From positions 9,997,427 through 10,061,426 of the forward strand of contig JANJXV010000024.1 in assembly GCA_024803745.1 (NCBI GenBank): a stretch of DNA of 64,000 nucleotides, read 5' to 3'. Source of the stretch: Megascapheus bottae (taxonomy: Eukaryota > Chordata > Mammalia > Rodentia > Geomyidae). The notes below the pieces were generated by a model. That model was not told where the DNA came from, made no database searches, and saw nothing but the letters and a program-made list of their open reading frames with translations. The first letter of the stretch is position 1. Every line of letters begins with the position of its first letter. Position numbers and translations under genes: made by a program. This document shows positions 11,982 to 23,846 of the stretch, one piece after another.

Positions 11982-12147
11982 TTTTTTTTCTTTTTTTATT
12001 GTAATTAGTAAAAGGGTTACATGATATTTGCCAGATAGAAGGTGCATTAATTCACATACATTGATACCCTTTCACATGTCTTGGTACCCGTTTCCCTCCC
12101 CCCCCACACCCCCCACCCGTCTTGGTTTTCCCCCCTTCCCTATCAAA
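11982..12147 (-). mobile_element. Very short L1 3' end with 17-base TSD
   Basis: Only the last ~165 bases of an L1 are present on the minus strand: the T-rich tail, then AATTAGTAAAAGGGTTACATG and the pyrimidine block. TGAAATTTATCCTTTAT is duplicated exactly at 11965-11981 and 12148-12164. Confidence 0.85.
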
Positions 12148-12322
12148 TGAAATTTATCCTTTATATATTCTTTTAAAAAGTGTCTATTGACAATACATTC
12201 TCTTACTTTGTCTGAAAATATCATTAATATGCATAAATATTGAAGAAAATCTAACTGAGTAGTATAATATATTGACATATTTTCATTTCAGGATTTTGAA
12301 TGTGTATCAACTTCACATTTTT

Positions 12323-12492
12323 TGCCAGTCCTGGGATGATCACTGTCCTTGGGTTTTCTCAAGGCTAGAGCTCTACCACTTGAGCCACAGCACCACTTCT
12401 GGCTTTTTTCTATGTATGTGGTACCAAGGAATTGAACCATGTCTTCGTGCATGCTAGGCAGGCACTCTACCAGTAGGCCAAACTCCAAGCCC
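12323..12492 (-). repeat. IDL-Geo SINE with 15-base TSD
   Basis: This is the reverse-complement dimer. TTGCCAGTCCTGGG marks the tail end, CTAGAGCTCTACCACTTGAGCC the right monomer and CATGCTAGGCAGGCACTCTACC the left monomer. CAACTTCACATTTTT occurs at 12308-12322 and 12493-12507. Part of the right monomer is deleted (CTGGGATGATCACTG lacks the usual GAACTCAGGGCCTGAG). Confidence 0.85.
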
Positions 12493-12507
12493 CAACTTCA
12501 CATTTTT

Positions 12508-13136
12508 ATGGTTTTTCAGATGGATGACTTATTTTAATCATGACTATAGATAATAAACTTTACATCCCATGACTGCACTTTAGAAATTTAATTATTATTT
12601 TCTGTTATTGTATTCGACAACTATGTGTTAGGATGGTGCCATTTTTTAAAATCACTATTTTAAAACTATGTATACTTCTTTTTAAACATTCTAAATCTCA
12701 AAATTGATGGCTTTCATTTAATAATTGATTTCACATAGTTAACATTATTTACTTAAAAATCATGCTAGATAAGTTAGGGAAATTCTTTCATGTTCTTACG
12801 TGTTCTCAATCCACATTCACATTTTATATCTATTTCATGTCATCACATGTCTGACTCCTGGTAATTTTTAGACATTTATTATTACTAAATTCATTTTTCA
12901 GGAATGTCAAATTCATTGCTTATATTTTCATGTTGAGTTTTTTACCTTATCACATAAATCTGTAAACCTATCTTAAAAACTCTCTTTGTTCAATTTTTAT
13001 AGATTCATGTGGATTCAGGATACTTTCAAAAGCTTCCATTGTATTTAGGGTAGATATATAGACTTGATGAGACTTACCATTTTACTAAGCTCCAAGCATT
13101 CTGGATCATACTCCAATGCTTATAATAATTTTTAAA
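12508..13136. other. Unique AT-rich DNA, nothing recognised
   Basis: Strongly AT-rich, with no repeat signature. Confidence 0.4.
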
Positions 13137-13150
13137 AAATATTGTTGTCT

Positions 13151-14318
13151 TAGCTAGCAAATTAACTAGAAAGCCTACAGAGTGGGAGAAGATCTTCACT
13201 AACCATACAACAGACACAGGCCTCATATCTAAAATATATCAACAGATCAAAAAACTGAATCACTCCAAAACTAATCTCCAAAGAAACAACCATCCCATTA
13301 AAAGATGGACCAAAGACTTAAAGAGCGTCTTCTCTGAAGAAGAAACAAAAATGGCCTATAGACACATGAAGAAATGCTCAATATCTCTGGTCATAAAAGA
13401 AATGCAAATCAAAACAACTCTAAGGTTCCACCACACTCCAGTTAGAATGGCCAGGATCAAGAAATCTAATAACAACAGATGCCTGGAGGGATCACTAATA
13501 CACTGTTGGTGGGAGTGCAATCTCATTCAACCACTATGGAAAGCAGTATGGCAGTTCCTCAAAAGACTAAACATAGAACTCCCCTATGAGCCAGCAATTC
13601 CACTACTTGGCATTTACCCAATCATCCAGAAACAAGGACCTAGTAAATCCACTAGCACAATGATGTTCATTGCAGCACTATTTACCATAGCAAAGATATG
13701 GAATCAACCCTGGTCTCCCTCAGTTGATGAGTGGATCAACAAGATGCGGTATTTATACACAATGGAATTCTATGCTGCTATCAGAAAGAATGACATCACC
13801 CCATTTGTAAGGAAATGGAAAGACTTAGAAAAAATCATATTAAGGAAAATAAGCCAGAGTCAAAGGAACATAGGCTCAATGGTTTCCCCCATTTGTCATA
13901 ATCAGTAGAAATCTTGGGCTCTCCTAGCAGAGATTTACAATAGAACAAAATCTAGATTCATAAGGCCATATAGTATGATACTAAACGTAAGGACCTCCAG
14001 GATCTAGAAACAAAAGCCATATAATGAGTGATTGTTGTCCTCAATGTACTATGTTATCTCTCATCTCTTTTGCTATCCCTTGGTTATCTCATATTGTTAC
14101 TGCATTTCACCTTGTTATCTGATATATTTTATATGTGCTTAATTGGTTATTTGAAATTGGAAAGGGAAGGGGAGAAATCAAGATGAGCGGGAGAAGGGGG
14201 AGGGAAATGGGGACCATGACATGAAAAAGGGCATCAATGTTTGTGAAGTAATGCACCTTCTATCTGGTGAATATAATGTAACTCTTCTATTAATTACAAT
14301 AAAAATATATGAAAAAAG
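13151..14318 (+). mobile_element. 5'-truncated L1 (ORF2 C terminus plus 3' UTR), exact 14-base TSD
   Basis: It begins in the last third of ORF2. It has the conserved HMKKCS, LVIKEMQIKTTLRFH and TPVRMARI motifs, then HCWWECNLIQPLWKAVWQFL and a long 3' UTR. The UTR has a G-rich purine block (14160-14215) and ends with AATAAAAATATATGAAAAAAG. AAATATTGTTGTCT flanks it at 13137-13150 and 14319-14332, and the pre-insertion site TTT/AAAAAA fits the L1 endonuclease preference. Confidence 0.92.
13351..13908 (+). pseudogene. L1 ORF2 C-terminal remnant (zinc-knuckle-like region)
   Basis: This 185-codon open frame encodes the end of the L1 ORF2 protein. CW(W)xC (HCWWECNLIQPLWKAVW) is the conserved Cys/His-rich C-terminal motif, followed by PAIPLLGIYP and the terminal MRYLYTMEFYAAIRKNDITPF block. 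The upstream zinc-knuckle part is altered (NNNRCLEGSLIHC, with the usual WRGCGExGT lost by a deletion). Endonuclease and RT domains are absent through 5' truncation, so it is not functional. Confidence 0.88.
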
Positions 14319-14332
14319 AAATATTGTTGTCT

Positions 14333-15609
14333 CACACTGATTTTTAAGTGGTATGAATACTCTAGGTCACTGTAAGATATCTATTTCTTCAGGATATCAC
14401 CATCTAATAGCACATTGATTTGGGATCAAAGCAAACTAAAAATTTCGCTTGTTACTTCTGAACAATGACCTTTGCATATTGCAGGTACTTTAAATATATA
14501 GATGGATTCCATGTATATGTGGACATCATGTTAGTAATTTTAAAAGAGGTCTCATTATCTATATGCTATTGGAATGAAATTTGTTTAACAAATTCATCTA
14601 TTTTTCCATGCATTTTATGTAATACTAAATTTAAAAGATTGGTTAACCTCTTTGAAATTGGTACAATCTTTATCTAATTGATTACTGAAACTACAAGGGT
14701 ATGTGAGAGGAACTCTCCTGGTTATTAATTGCACTGTAATGTTGTTTTCTCTACAGGGTGTCTCTTCTAAGTAGCACTCTACCATCTGTGACCCTTAGGC
14801 AATAAATCTGAAAGCAGATATAGCAACAGCTTGAAAACAGAACTTTGCAAACAACAGTGTCATTATTCTTTCTAGTATTGTTACTTGTATTGCAAAACAA
14901 TGTATATAAAATGGGTTGCCCCTAGATAATAATATCTTAATCTTGATGCCTGAACCTGCAATTCAAAATATGAGTTCTTGATAAAATTTCTTTTCTCACA
15001 AGTAACATAGTGGTTTAAAACTTGTCTGCCTATTATAATCAGTTGGGGCTAAAGAAAAAGTATAAAGCCTCTGTATGGGGTCCAAGTGAGAACAATTTAG
15101 TTATAATTTTGGGAAGTCATGCTTAAGGCATGGAAAATTTTACAGCTAACAAATATTAAGTGCTAATGCCTACACACCATTGAATGAAAGAGTGGGGAGC
15201 AGACAGGTAAGAATAAAGGCTTCATTATCCCTAAGCTCTGTACATGTGGGAGCAATAATCAGATGTCAGAGAGTTATGATTGTTAGCTTAGAAAAATGCA
15301 TGTTACCCTGAGCTAGAGAAAGATGAAAACTGAAGATGGTTAATCATGGCCTGTAGTTCGATACAAAATATTTTTATTAGTGAATTTAGTCTTCTGCATC
15401 AAGTGAGATGTACACATGATCTAAGGTAATGTTTTAAATGATCATAAAAATAAGAGTCTCAAACGTGTTATAACAGATACAACATTCTGAAGATTTGATT
15501 GAAGTTGCTCATCAAATCAGAAATCTGCATTTTTAATCTGCTTTCTTATGCTATTGGGCCATACTTCACACTTAATTATATAAAAAAGAAAAAAATCAAA
15601 GAAAATGAG
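14333..15609. other. Unique AT-rich DNA, nothing recognised
   Basis: The short frames here have no support. Confidence 0.4.
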
Positions 15610-15803
15610 TCTTTTTCCATATATTTTTATTTTAATTAATAGAAGGGTTACATTATATTTACCAGATAGAAGATGCATTACTTTACAAACATTGATACCC
15701 TTTCTCATGTCTTGGTCCCGATTTCCCTCCCCCTCCCCCTGCCCCTCATCTTGATTTCCCCCCTTCCCTATCCTATTTCAAATAACCAAATAAACATATA
15801 TAG
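15610..15803 (-). mobile_element. Short L1 3' UTR fragment
   Basis: ATATTTTTATTTTAATTAATAGAAGGGTTACATTATATTTACC and the CCCTCCCCCTCCCC block match the ends of the 13151 and 41694 elements in reverse complement. No clear target duplication is visible. Confidence 0.75.
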
Positions 15804-16394
15804 AATTGATCAGAATCTTATGATCTGGAAAAAGGAAAATAAATGAAATAATACTAGAACAAAGAATTAGCTCAGAAACAAGTAGATCATACAAAAATTA
15901 TCATTTGTTCATCCGTCACCTTTGCATGGAAGTAAAATTCATAGTTTTTAAACAAAACAAACTGGGAGAATCATAGGTTGAGGCTGCATGCTAATCTGCA
16001 CTGATTACAACTAAAATCAACAACTATACCTGTAATTTATGATTTGAAATCTTTAGATGACATGTCGGAAAGGCTATAGTTTCCTGTTTACTGGTACAGC
16101 ACTGAATGACAAATTGATTGATTCTAAATCCATGCAATTCACCTCTTGTTTAATTAAAAACTTGTTTTACCTTTTATCCTCTGCTGCTAGTGGTTGCAAT
16201 GGATCTCATATGTATAAACAGAGCAGAGCCTGGGCATTGGGTAGTTTGTAATCTGTGGGTGTATATTAATATACACCAACATTCAAAAACAACTTCAGCT
16301 ATAGCAAGTTGCCTTGTTAACAATATCACTCAACAAATTGAGAATTACATATGAGGAATTGTCTAAAAGGTTCCAAACTAATAAATGATTCTCA
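15804..16394. other. Unique AT-rich DNA, nothing recognised
   Basis: No repeat or frame was recognised between the two L1 pieces. Confidence 0.35.
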
Positions 16395-17640
16395 GATTTA
16401 TAATATTGGCACAACACTGTAGCAAAGTAACATCAAATGATGAAGACACTGAAACTAATAACCTCAAAACCAACAAACCAATTGCCAAATGGGCAAGGGA
16501 ACCAAAGAAACTTATCAGAGGAAGACGTAAAAATGGAGAGAAACATATTAGAAAATGTTCCATCATCTATGGTCATAAAGAAAATGGAAATAAAAACAAC
16601 TCTAAGATACCACCTTACCCCAATCAGAATTGGCCAATATTCTGAATTCAGACAACAACAAATGCTGGTAGGGTTGTGGAGAAAGAGGAACCCTACTGCA
16701 CTGCTGGTGAGAATGTAAACTAGTACAACCACTCTGGAAGGCAATTTGGAGGTTCCTCCAAAAAACAAAAATAGACCTTCTCTACGACACAGACATACCA
16801 CTCCTATGCATCTACCCTGAGCATCATAACCTAGGATATGATAAGGACATCTACTCAGCCACGTTCATTTCTGTACTATTCACAATAGCCAAGGGATGGA
16901 AACAATCCAGATACCCTACCACAGATGAGTGGATACAAAAAAATGTGATATATATATATATATATATAAAATGGAATTGTATATAGCCACCAGACAATGT
17001 AAAATAATGGCATTTGTTGTGAAGTAGATGGAATTGGAGCATATCATGTTGAGTGTGTTAAGCCAAGATCAAAAGAACAAAAAGTGCATGGTCTCCTCGA
17101 TATGTGGGTATTAGATCCAACCAGTACAAGAGCAATGACTCAATATTCAGGTACTCCAGGTCATTGACATGAATTTGGAGATATAAATATATCTTTATAG
17201 ACCTATAAATCTGTGATGTATTCTATGGACATATATTGATATCTTATGTAGATTGATATGTATGTATGACATACAAAGACTCAGTTTAATTTTAATTATG
17301 TTCTTAAATTTATGTGCCAGTGATTGCATATAGAGATTCTTTTCTTGAATACTTGTTGGTTAAATATGACATTTGAAATATGTTTTTAAAACTTAGTGTT
17401 TGGGCCGGGAGTTTGGCCTAGTGGTTAAAGTGCTTGCCTAGCATGCATGAATACCCGGGTTCGATTCCTCGGTACCACATACATAGAAAAAAGCCAAAGG
17501 TGGTGCTGAGGCTCAAGTGGTAGAGCTCTAGCCTTGAGAAAGTCCAAGGACAGTGTTCAGGCCCTGAGCTCAAGCCCAGGACTGGCAAAAAAAAAAAAAA
17601 AAAAAAAAACCTTAGTGTTAATAAAAGCATTTAATAAAGA
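16395..17640 (+). mobile_element. 5'-truncated L1 tail of the 50445-type subfamily, interrupted by a SINE
   Basis: The ORF2 end (KWAREPKKLIRGRR..., CRNPTALL..., KGWKQSRYPTTDEWIQK) is broken by indels. The 3' UTR (CAGTGATTGCATATAGAGATTC, then TTAATAAAAGCATTTAATAAAG) matches the end of the 50445-55266 element, not the 13151 type. The SINE at 17401-17610 is nested within the last 50 bases. (TA)n lies at about 16949-16968. Confidence 0.8.
17401..17610 (+). repeat. Full-length young IDL-Geo SINE, nested in L1
   Basis: The left monomer carries a perfect A box (TGGCCTAGTGG, about 17414-17424) and B box (GGTTCGATTCC, about 17458-17468). The right monomer runs from AGCCAAAGGTGGTGCTGAGG to CAGGACTGGC, with a pure A tail of over 20 bases. 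The host sequence CTTAGTGTT (17392-17400) is repeated at 17611-17619. Confidence 0.92.
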
Positions 17641-18228
17641 AATAATTTAAGACAGTGATTATAGCTAGAACTTTCCATACTATATGAATTGTAGAACTAC
17701 ACAGGAAAGAAGCAGCTATTACCATATTTACCCACCTTCTACAGTTTTAGGAAAATAGACACCTATTTTTTTGGAAACAGTTCACCTATGCTGCAATGAA
17801 AATATATTTTGGCACAACGTACGCTGAATTTTTGAAGTCACAAATTAGGATCACAGAAACAGGATTATATCCAGTATACTATGTATTTGCAACTTGAATG
17901 CAACCAAGGCACCAGATTCCCTCTATAATTACCTTGATAGAAAGCTGGCTCTGTCCACTAAAATCTTGTTTGATGCCTTAATCTAAGAGATTTTGACTCA
18001 CTAACAAATTGAAAAACATATGTTAGGGATAGTTTTTGGCTTCTCAGAGTATCATTTCCAAGATTCATTATCAAGACTCTTTTTCTATTAGGATATTGTT
18101 ATATTCTACTGTTATAAAGGGAGAGAGAATTTCTCTAAATCAATAACTTCTATGAGCTTCAAACCAAACTTTAAGTTTTACAAAGAATAGCTCTTTGTAT
18201 ACCAGAGGTGAGTGGTCCGTGATAATAG
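17641..18228. other. Unique AT-rich DNA, nothing recognised
   Basis: No repeat, exon or frame stands out. Confidence 0.35.
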
Positions 18229-18437
18229 ATTTTTTTTTCTTTTTTGCCAGTCTTGGGCTTGAACTCAGGGCCTGAGCACTGTCCTTGGACTTTCTCAAGG
18301 CCAGAGCTCTGCCACCTGAGCCTCAGCACCACTTCTGGATTTTTTTTTCTATGTATGTGGTACTGAAGAATTGAACCCCGGTCTTCATTTCATGCATGCT
18401 AGGCAAGTATTCTTACCAGTAGGCCAAACTCCCGACC
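18229..18437 (-). repeat. IDL-Geo SINE
   Basis: The tail (T-rich, 18229-18245) is followed by the right monomer (GCCAGTCTTGGGCTTGAACTCAGGG) and the left monomer, ending AGGCCAAACTCCCGACCCC. A small TTCAT duplication sits in the left monomer near 18388. The target duplication is unclear. Confidence 0.88.
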
Positions 18438-19604
18438 CCTACTAATAGGTTTTAAAAAGGAAAGTTATTTGTTCTTGGTCACAGGTAAACTGGTAAATTG
18501 CCTATAAAGCACAAAGTTTTAAACAAATATGAATTCTTTGTGGGAGTCTTCTTTAAATAATTTATATCTTTTCATAAGCTAGGTATTATAAACATGCCAA
18601 TATTCTTAGTCATATTTGATATGGTATTAGATCCATTTTATACTTTGATATATTAAAATGCTATATCAATCACCATCTCTGATTCTAAGGTTTACTAGGA
18701 AATAAGACACTTTGTAATACCATTATATGAGATATCATTATATATAAAGTTGTGATGACAATTTTAAATATTTCCATGAAATTCCCAGAAATAGGAAAAT
18801 GTCTACCAGGAACTAAAGACTTTAACAACCTTTTAACCACAGCTATAGTATCCTGTCTTTTCTCATTTCTGCTTCAGTCTTCTACTGCACTGAAATTTTT
18901 GTGACCTCCTCAAAACTAGTTTCATTCATAAATCCAAATCCTCTTTCAAGGTTCTACTTTATTTCTTTTCCTTTTCCAGGCAAGTGAACCAAATCCACAG
19001 AACTCCTAATGGAACCTTCTAAAATATTATATCAATTGTGAGAACAGTTCAACCGTTGAAAGTAGGAATTTCTAAATCCAACACAAAAGAGAAATATGAG
19101 TCATTGGGATTTACTGCTGAAGTCTGGGTCTCATAGAAGTATAGGGCACATCCCAAAATTAAGAAGTAAATTATCTGTTATTTTAACAGTATCAGATATG
19201 TAACTTCTCACCTAATTTCTTCAATCTGAGACATCAGAACCCTGGAATGGAGTCAGCAAGATATCATCAGCTGTTCAAAATAGGGAAGAAATCATATAAC
19301 TTATATGGTTATAAAATTAATTCTATTGAAAATAATATTTAGCCATTTCACTAGACTTGATGTGATGGATATTGTCTCTTCTTTATGAAGTTGACATACA
19401 AGGAATTCCATCCATAGCACATGAATTTTAGGTTTGTAACTCAAGAAGTTGAAATGTTTTGCCTCATTCATCTTTAATTTCTTATGTGTATTAGCCTAAT
19501 AATCAATAAAATAAATTTGGTCTGGTACTTCTTTCATATAGCTATAATTGAGAATGTTTTATACTTTCTGACACTTGACAAATCATGTCCTTCTTTTAAA
19601 ATAA
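18438..19604. other. Unique AT-rich DNA, nothing recognised
   Basis: About 1.2 kb without repeat signatures. Confidence 0.4.
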
Positions 19605-19895
19605 TATTGTTCTTACTACAGTATATGCAGCAATATATTTTTTCTTATGTTCCCCTTAAGGTTTATCTCATGTTGTTTCTATATCAGACTTTGGTACCTG
19701 CTATATTTTATATATGTTTATTTGTGTATATGAAGATAAGTGGGAGGGGATGGGGGAGGCAAAGTGGGAGAAAAATATAGGAAAGGATAACAATGTTCAA
19801 GAAACAATATACCCACTACCTGCTGAATATGAACTCCCTGTACATCATGCCAACAAGACAAAATTTTTTAAAAAGAAAAATAAAATAAAGTTACA
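19605..19895 (+). mobile_element. Older L1 3' UTR fragment
   Basis: GGTTTATCTCATGTTGTTTCTATATCAGACTTTGGTACCTG and the purine block GTGGGAGGGGATGGGGGAGG align by eye with the 11275 and 23847 tails. It ends in an A-rich stretch. Confidence 0.65.
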
Positions 19896-20663
19896 AAGCA
19901 AAAAATATTTTCCTCTGAAGTGTTTCAGAGGAAATGTGATAAGCTAAACCAATCTTAAATATTTCTATGGATTTTACTTATCTGAAACAAAAACAAAAAA
20001 TTAAAACAGCACATAATTCTGAATTAACTTATATGTCTCAAGTAAGTTATGCATACCTTTCATTAAGGACTCTTGTTTTCTACTAAAGATTTGTTCATAT
20101 TTTTTATGATTCAATTTAGAATTAACCTACTATTGAAGCATATCTTTGGCTCATTTGAAGACCCTATACTAATTGAGATTATAATGACTATATATCCCTC
20201 AATGTATTTTACATCTTTCATATGCAATTTATTGAACTTGGCAATTTATTTCGGAAAAACACACACATACACACACATACACACATATAGTTTCTAAACA
20301 AGCTAAACATTCTCCTTTATCATATTAGATAATTTTATTTTTCCATAATTTTATCATTATGCTTGATAAAGTTTTTATTTGTTTTGGATCTAGTAAAATT
20401 GATATTGAGGAATTATATTTAGAAGTACTGAAGATAAACTGAAATGAATGCAGGTTCAACTGGTTTGGAGTTTGCTACAAGACTCTTTCAAGAACAAAAT
20501 ACTGAAACATGCATGTGTTAAGTTTGTGTCCTTACAAATCAGCCTGCCGTCTGTACTAAACCTTATCAGGAAAACAGTGGAACTTTGTTTACTTATAATT
20601 CAAACCGATAAGCATCTTGAAATTATGGAGACCAGGAAAACTGAGACTGGAAAGAAGGCTAAT
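19896..20663. other. Unique AT-rich DNA with a short (CA)n
   Basis: (AC)n with TAC interruptions at about 20259-20287. Nothing else was recognised. Confidence 0.4.
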
Positions 20664-21230
20664 TTTGTAAGGAAATGGAGACTTGGAAAAAAATCATATT
20701 AAGTAAGCCAGATCCAAAGGAACATAAGCTCCATGACGTTCCTCATTTGTAATAATTAGTTCACAGCAAGGATTCTGCTAGCAGAGGATCACAATAGCTC
20801 AAAAGTTATGTACATACGGTCATACAGGATGACAGTAAAAGAAACGCTTTTTAAAAAATATGTTACTGTTATTTTTATTGTTTTGTACAAAGGGGTTAGC
20901 AATTCATAACTCACATACTGAGTGTATTTCCTTTCTTTTTTCATATATTTTATTGCAATTAATGAGTTACATTATATTCACCAGATAGAAGGTGCATTAC
21001 TTCACATACATTGATACCCTTTCTCATGCCTTGGTTCCTATTTCCCTCCCCCAACCCCCACCCCTCATCTTGTTTTCCCTCCCTTTCCTATCTGACTTCA
21101 AATGACCAAATATGCATATATACAATGTATCAGATAACCAGGTAAAATACTGTAACAATATGAGATAACCAAGGGACAGCAAAAGAGATGAGAGACAACA
21201 TAGTACATTAAGGACAACAATCACTGGAGA
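20664..21230. mobile_element. Cluster of three L1 3'-end fragments in opposite orientations
   Basis: 20664-20846 is plus-strand L1 (TTTGTAAGGAAATGGAGACTTGG through GGTCATACAGGATGA). About 20850-20934 is a decayed minus-strand L1 tail (TTTGTACAAAGGGGTTAGCAATT). 20935-21230 is a younger minus-strand tail (ATTGCAATTAATGAGTTACATT, the C-rich block, then GGACAACAATCACT). Confidence 0.7.
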
Positions 21231-22304
21231 GAAGGCTGCTTTATATATTGTGATAAATGAATAGGCACCACCTTCCTTTAGGTTTTTCCATTGATGTAGA
21301 GTGATTTAGGCTTTTGTCATATTATTCTAGATAGATTTAATATGATTGGACATAAACTCTTTCCCAATAGAATGCGAAAACATTAGTACAGGAAATATGC
21401 TAATATATTCTATTACAAAAAATTTAGTTTTCTAAGACAAATATAGTATTTGATCATTCCAATCAAAGAATGAAATTTCTACTAGTAACAAGAGATAGTA
21501 GATAACAGTAGTTAGGAGATAATTCTCAATTTCCCTAATTGCTGTACACTCAGAAAACTTTAAAAATGTTCTATATTCCTTTTCGTATCACCAATTACTG
21601 AGTGAAAGTAAAAATTTGGCCTGAAACACTGCTTGTGATTGACTTTTGAAAGTTTTTAAAAACTTTGATTTTTATAAAAATAAAAATACAGCACAAGTTT
21701 ATATATTTCTAGAGCTTAGATGGCATATATCAAATCATCTTGGAGCATAGATATTTTTAAGCTAAAAGTTTATTAGAAAGACTGAAATTTTAACTACAGA
21801 GTCTATTTATATTAAATATACTTTCCTTTCATTTAAGTAAAGAAAGAGTTTAATTTAGGATGCTCATTTAAAGGAGAGATTAAAAGACAATGCAGCATTA
21901 GACAATTCCTTTTAGGCATTATCACAGTTTGCCAGGGAGGCTTTGGAAATTCAGAGAAGAAAAATAGCTTCTGTATAGTAGTTCCAAGTAATTGGATAGA
22001 GTCTATCCTCAAGTAGGTATAAAGGCTGTATATTATTTGAAACATAAAATAAAATTCAAGTTCAGTCTCATACAGATGGTATTTAATGGAAGGCTATCTG
22101 CAGAAATTTAATTTCTTGGACAGGAATAATATCAAAATCAATAAGGATGTAAATCTTGTCCAATTGTTTAAGTGGTATTTGTTTTATGATCTCACTTGAT
22201 TACTTTCACCAAATAACAATGTTTTACAGATTGATGGCTACCTTTATTGACTTCTAGTAAAGACTATCAGTCTCTAATTGAAATGATATGCAAGCCATCT
22301 AAAG
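21231..22304. other. Unique AT-rich DNA, nothing recognised
   Basis: A run of about 1 kb without identifiable elements. Confidence 0.4.
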
Positions 22305-22580
22305 TAACCCTCACCAGCAATCCCAGCCCCTCAGGAACTGGAGACCGGAAGTATGGAAGATCAATGCTAGCCAGGGTAAAAAATCAGAAAGACTTTATTC
22401 TAAAATATATGCTAGATATATTAGTTCATGCCTGTGATTGTAGCTATGCAGGAAACCATAGCTTCCATGTCTGGCCCCAAATAAAACTATTACAGTATCC
22501 CAAAAAATAAAGAGGTAGATGGAGTGGTAGAATACCTACAAGTGTAAGGTTCTGAGCTCAGACATTAGAATTGCAAAATA
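22305..22580 (+). repeat. Degenerate B1-like/ID-like composite SINE
   Basis: ATTAGTTCATGCCTGTGATTGTAGCTATGCAGGAAACC is B1-like. GAGGTAGATGGAGTGGTAGAATACCTAC is an ID-like A-box region. CCTCACCAGCAATCCCAGCCCCTCAGG may be a further B1-like start. The copy is heavily mutated. Confidence 0.45.
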
Positions 22581-22928
22581 ATAAATGAAAAATGAAATAA
22601 TATAGAATCTAATCATGTGCATCTATGTGCATAAATGTTACATGGTAGGGACTCTAGCGTGAATCACTCAGAATCTACCAAGGCAAAATTAATTTATAAA
22701 TGCTTTGGGAACGTTAAGGATTGAAGAATGACATATAATTGGAGGCCTGTGAAGCTTTGATTGTGGTGGTAGAATCATACTAACTCTTAAGATGCACATA
22801 GGACTTTTAGGGATCTGGCGCAATGGGGAAAATGTCCAAATAGTACCACAGCATCAAAGTTTGTTTTGCTCTCAAATTTGCTTTGTTCTGCAATACTGGA
22901 ATAGCATGCTGAGTTGTTAAAGCACTGG

Positions 22929-22933
<5 letters not shown>
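22581..22933. other. Unique DNA, nothing recognised
   Basis: No repeat signature before the microsatellite. Confidence 0.35.
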
Positions 22934-22997
<64 letters not shown>

Positions 22998-23150
22998 GAG
23001 AGAGAGAGAGAGAGACAGAGAGAGAGACAGAGACAGAGAGAGAGACAGAGAGAGACAGAGAGAGGAGAAAGACAGACAGAGACAGAAAGACAGAGAAAGG
23101 CAGAGAGACAGAAACAGAGACAGAGAGAGAGAGAAACAGAGAAACAAAGA
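22934..23150. repeat. Compound microsatellite (TG)n followed by (GA)n/(GACA)n
   Basis: About 29 TG units (22934-22992) abut a ~155-base all-purine run with interspersed C (GAGA, GACA, GAAA). All open frames over it (CVCVCV, HTHTHT, RERERQ, SLSLSL) are artefacts. Confidence 0.95.
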
Positions 23151-23832
23151 TCGATAGATGTGTATATATAAAATATAGTATAATCACCTCAGGATTTTTC
23201 CGAAATAAAATAGCAGTGAAGAAGTTTGCCTTAAAAAGGTTTCGGAACAAGTATTTTGCTTCAAATAAAGACAAATTGCTTTTCAATATAGCGTGTAGAT
23301 GCTATATTGTGGAAAGTAGGGATATAGGCTAATTTACTGCAGTTAGAATACTCTAGAAAATAATACGTTGCAATCTAACATAAAATGACAAATATACAGT
23401 TCTTATAGAATAAGCATATGAGAAAGCAGAAGTTTGTACAGAAGAAATACCCAAAGATACGAAAGGAAGAGCTTGTGATTCTTCTTTTTCTACAAAAAAT
23501 AGGCTGCAAGACATTCATTAGTTCATGAATGAATATGTAATAAATAGAATGAATAGAATTTGTTCAAGAAGTTTATGAGAATTCAATTAATTTGAAGATC
23601 TAGTTGAAAAAATGTTGAAGCCAAAATAAGTCCAGAATTGATGTTTTTGAATGGAGCCTGAGAGGATGGATGTGAATGAAGATAACTGGCTAGGGAATCC
23701 TCTCCTTAAAGGTAATAATTACACATGGAACTGTGTGAATCATCTGAGAATTCTTTTTCAAAAGCAAGACAAGACAGATGAATATGGAGAGAGGAAATGT
23801 CTGAATTTTCCAGAGAAAGTTTAGTCAGGCAA
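23151..23832. other. Unique AT-rich DNA, nothing recognised
   Basis: No element was identified. Confidence 0.35.
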
Positions 23833-23846
23833 AAAAAGCAGAAGGA

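Noticed and set aside
17401..17480. Possible genuine tRNA gene because of perfect A and B boxes
   Set aside because: The sequence cannot fold as a cloverleaf with an acceptor stem, has a 3' Geo monomer and A tail, and is repeated many times, so it is a SINE.
22807..23286. Long frames of 159, 85, 76 and 73 codons across the microsatellite
   Set aside because: They consist of HTHT, CVCV, SLSL or RERE repeats forced by (TG)n and (GA)n.
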